A stretch of 23,062 bases of DNA from JBGOTP01 sp041476545 (GTDB lineage: Bacteria; Acidobacteriota; Vicinamibacteria; Vicinamibacterales; CAVVIG01), in NCBI GenBank assembly GCA_041476545.1, contig JBGOTP010000029.1, positions 1 through 23,062 of the forward strand, read 5' to 3'. The position numbers and the translations under genes were made by a program. This document shows, piece by piece, positions 21,628 to 23,062 of this stretch (positions are counted from its first letter, which is position 1; the number at the start of each line of letters is the position of its first letter). The notes below the pieces were generated by a model, which was not told the DNA's origin, did no database searches, and was given only the letters and a program-made list of their open reading frames with translations.

Positions 21628-21664
21628 GATGTCGCGTCTCCTGAGCGCCCCGGGCCTTGTCTTA

Positions 21665-21678
21665 CATCCAAATGGATG
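21665..21678. promoter_or_regulatory. Inverted repeat upstream of the cytochrome c/PHM gene
   Basis: CATCC-AAAT-GGATG lies about 40 nt upstream of the ATG at 21627, in a position suited to an operator. No promoter elements could be fixed around it. Confidence 0.35.
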
Positions 21679-21760
21679 AGCGGGCCGTTAGGCGCAACGT
21701 CGACCCGCTCTTTGATTGTCGCTGCAAACCACCGCGGCCGCAAGTCGAAATCCAGCTGAC

Positions 21761-21802
21761 TTTTCAACTTTTCAGTTCTGACTTTTCAGTTCTAACTTTC
21801 TA
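21761..21802. repeat. 14-bp repeat patch, locus 3 (mnmA 3' end)
   Basis: Plus-strand units GTTCTGACTTTTCA (21775-21788) and GTTCTAACTTTCTA (21789-21802) follow shorter partial copies. The second unit contains the mnmA stop (21800-21802). On the mnmA coding strand this reads TAGAAAGTTAGAAC, close to the other loci. Confidence 0.85.
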
Positions 21803-22876
21803 GTCGATCCAGCCCCCGCCGACCACCACATCATCGTTGTAGAACACTGCCGCCTGACCTGGCGAGATCGCGAGTTGGGGGTCGTCGAAGACGACCCTGG
21901 CGTGCCCGTCTCCGAGTGCCTCCGCGGTGGCCGGTGCCGGCTGATGACGATGGCGGATCTGCGCAGTGACGCGAAGGGGACCCGCGGGCACGTCGATCAT
22001 CCAGTTGACGCCAGATGCTGTCAGCATCGTCTGCTCCAGTGAGCGCTTCGGTCCTACGATAACCGTACGCTCGGCGGGCTCGAGGGCCAGCACGTACATC
22101 GGCGCGGCAGCAGGTCCGCCCGGCGCGTTCGCGAGCCTCAGGCCCTTGCGCTGGCCGACCGTAAACCGATACACGCCGTCGTGATGGCCGAGCACCTGGC
22201 CCGATTCATCGAGGATCGCTCCTTGGGTGGAATCCCCCGGCGCGTACCGCTCGATAAATGACTTGTAGTCGTTGTCGGGGACGAAGCAGATTTCCTGGCT
22301 GTCGGGCTTGTCGGCCACCGGCAGCGCGCGCTGGCGCGCGTACTCGCGCACGTCATTCTTCGCGCGATCGCCCACGGGAAAACACGCCCGCGACAGCTGA
22401 TCCTGCGTGAGAGAAAACAGAAAGTACGCCTGATCCTTGGTCGGGTCGACGCCGCGCTTCAGAAGATACCGCCCGGTTGCTGCCTCGCGCTCGACGCGCG
22501 CGTAGTGTCCGGTGGCGACGGCATCGGCGCCAAAACCCCCGGCCCGCTCGGCCAGCGTGGCGAATTTCAGATCGCTGTTGCAGTGCGCGCAGGGGAGCGG
22601 CGTCCGCCCGGCCATGTACTCGCCGACGAAATTCGACACGACGTGCTCGTCGAACTGCCGCTCGAAGTTCATGATGTAGTGCGGGATGTTGATGGCGGCC
22701 GCCACCCGCCTCGCATCGTGCAGATCCTCGATCGAGCAGCAGCTGCCGAACGCGCGATCGCCCGACGCATCATACAGCTGCATGGACAGACCGATGACGT
22801 CGTGGCCCTGCTCGGCAAGCAGAGCCGCGGCAACCGACGAGTCCACACCGCCCGACATGGCGACGACGATTCGCAT
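21800..22876 (-). CDS. mnmA: tRNA-specific 2-thiouridylase
   Basis: 358 residues. MnmA adds sulfur at U34 of tRNAs for Lys, Glu and Gln. SGGVDSS (8-14) is the ATP PP-loop. The catalytic cysteines are Cys99 in PCAHCN and Cys197 in DKPDSQEICFVP, and KDQAYFLF and TVGQRKGL are further signatures. It follows a cysteine desulfurase by 17 nt; the desulfurase supplies its sulfur, as in the yrvO-mnmA pair of Bacillus. tRNA-Lys(TTT), a substrate of this enzyme, is also in the window. The stop codon lies in a 14-bp repeat. Confidence 0.96.
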   Translation of the reverse strand: MRIVVAMSGGVDSSVAAALLAEQGHDVIGLSMQLYDASGDRAFGSCCSIEDLHDARRVAAAINIPHYIMNFERQFDEHVVSNFVGEYMAGRTPLPCAHCNSDLKFATLAERAGGFGADAVATGHYARVEREAATGRYLLKRGVDPTKDQAYFLFSLTQDQLSRACFPVGDRAKNDVREYARQRALPVADKPDSQEICFVPDNDYKSFIERYAPGDSTQGAILDESGQVLGHHDGVYRFTVGQRKGLRLANAPGGPAAAPMYVLALEPAERTVIVGPKRSLEQTMLTASGVNWMIDVPAGPLRVTAQIRHRHQPAPATAEALGDGHARVVFDDPQLAISPGQAAVFYNDDVVVGGGWID

Positions 22877-22893
22877 TGAACAACACCCGTCGT

Positions 22894-23062
22894 TCAGGCC
22901 GAGACGGTCTTCCGCCTCAGGCTCCGCAGTTTCTCCACGAGGCGCGGCAGCACGGCGACCACGCGATCGACTTCTTCCCCCGTCGAGAACATCCCGAGGC
23001 TGAAGCGCAGGGAGTTCTGCGTTCTGTGCGTGGGTAGCCCCATGGCGCGCAGGACGTGGGAG
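22894..23062 (-). CDS. Cysteine desulfurase, C-terminal end (cut by window edge)
   Basis: The last 56 codons of a NifS/IscS-type PLP enzyme that releases sulfur from cysteine as a persulfide. SHVLRAMGLP, NSLRFSLGMFSTGEEVD and VVAVLPRLVEKLRSL match the family C-terminus. The active-site lysine and cysteine lie outside the window, so the subclass (IscS, NifS or a dedicated YrvO type) cannot be decided. It is upstream of mnmA in the same direction. Confidence 0.9.
   Translation of the reverse strand, partial: SHVLRAMGLPTHRTQNSLRFSLGMFSTGEEVDRVVAVLPRLVEKLRSLRRKTVSA

Noticed and set aside
22487..22674. Short plus-strand frames over mnmA
   Set aside because: Arg-rich shadows of the mnmA coding sequence.

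Overview
The window is a chromosomal stretch from a GC-rich bacterium, most likely an acidobacterium and perhaps of the Vicinamibacteria type. The main pointers are a secreted VWFA-related protein of the Acidobacteria-specific kind, a cytochrome c/PHM-type copper protein of a sort common in that phylum, a HemE-HemH-HemY heme block, and very short regulatory regions. No mobile element, phage gene or CRISPR array was seen. The assignment is an inference from gene content, not a placement by phylogeny.

Layout. 1-1749 (minus): a short KdpD-like sensor kinase, then a 30-residue membrane peptide and the start of kdpF, the head of a K+-ATPase operon that leaves the window. 1751-1957: a repeat patch and tRNA-Lys(TTT). 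2043-3320: a stand-alone receiver protein and arginase, converging with overlapping ends. 3322-7165 (minus): an operon of receiver protein, hemE, hemH and hemY that makes heme from uroporphyrinogen. hemE appears to start at a CTG codon overlapping the receiver's stop. 7251-8519 (plus): two unassigned genes, the first joining a nuclease-fold-like domain to a histone-H1-like basic tail. 8594-9955: the VWFA-related exported protein, converging on a solitary DNA methyltransferase (9927-10916, minus). 10974-11189 (minus): a small Cys/His protein. 11332-14627 (plus): a PabB-PabC fusion for p-aminobenzoate (folate), coupled to an exported M20 peptidase. 14616-15158 (minus): a small membrane protein. 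15283-16356 (plus): a D-Ala-D-Ala carboxypeptidase. 16412-17290 (minus): an FdhE-like protein, divergent from glycogen synthase glgA (17320-18792). 18879-20205 (plus): thioredoxin and thioredoxin reductase. 20266-21627 (minus): the cytochrome c/PHM-like protein. 21800-23062 (minus): cysteine desulfurase (partial) and mnmA, which together make 2-thiouridine in tRNA.

Three patterns run through the window. First, a 14-bp repeat family (coding-strand consensus near TTAGAAGTGAGAAC) sits at the 3' ends of hemY, trxB and mnmA and supplies each stop codon. Second, 9-bp minisatellites lie in frame inside hemY, pabBC (twice) and at the methyltransferase tail; the same unit (GTGAACCCC) occurs in hemY and pabBC. 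Third, several genes have a -10 element (often TGN-extended) only 6 to 9 nt before the start codon, which predicts leaderless or nearly leaderless mRNAs. One of these -10 elements is a perfect palindrome between the divergent fdhE and glgA genes.

Most genes are ordinary housekeeping functions. The least explained items are the two genes at 7251-8519, the small Cys/His protein, and the repeat families.
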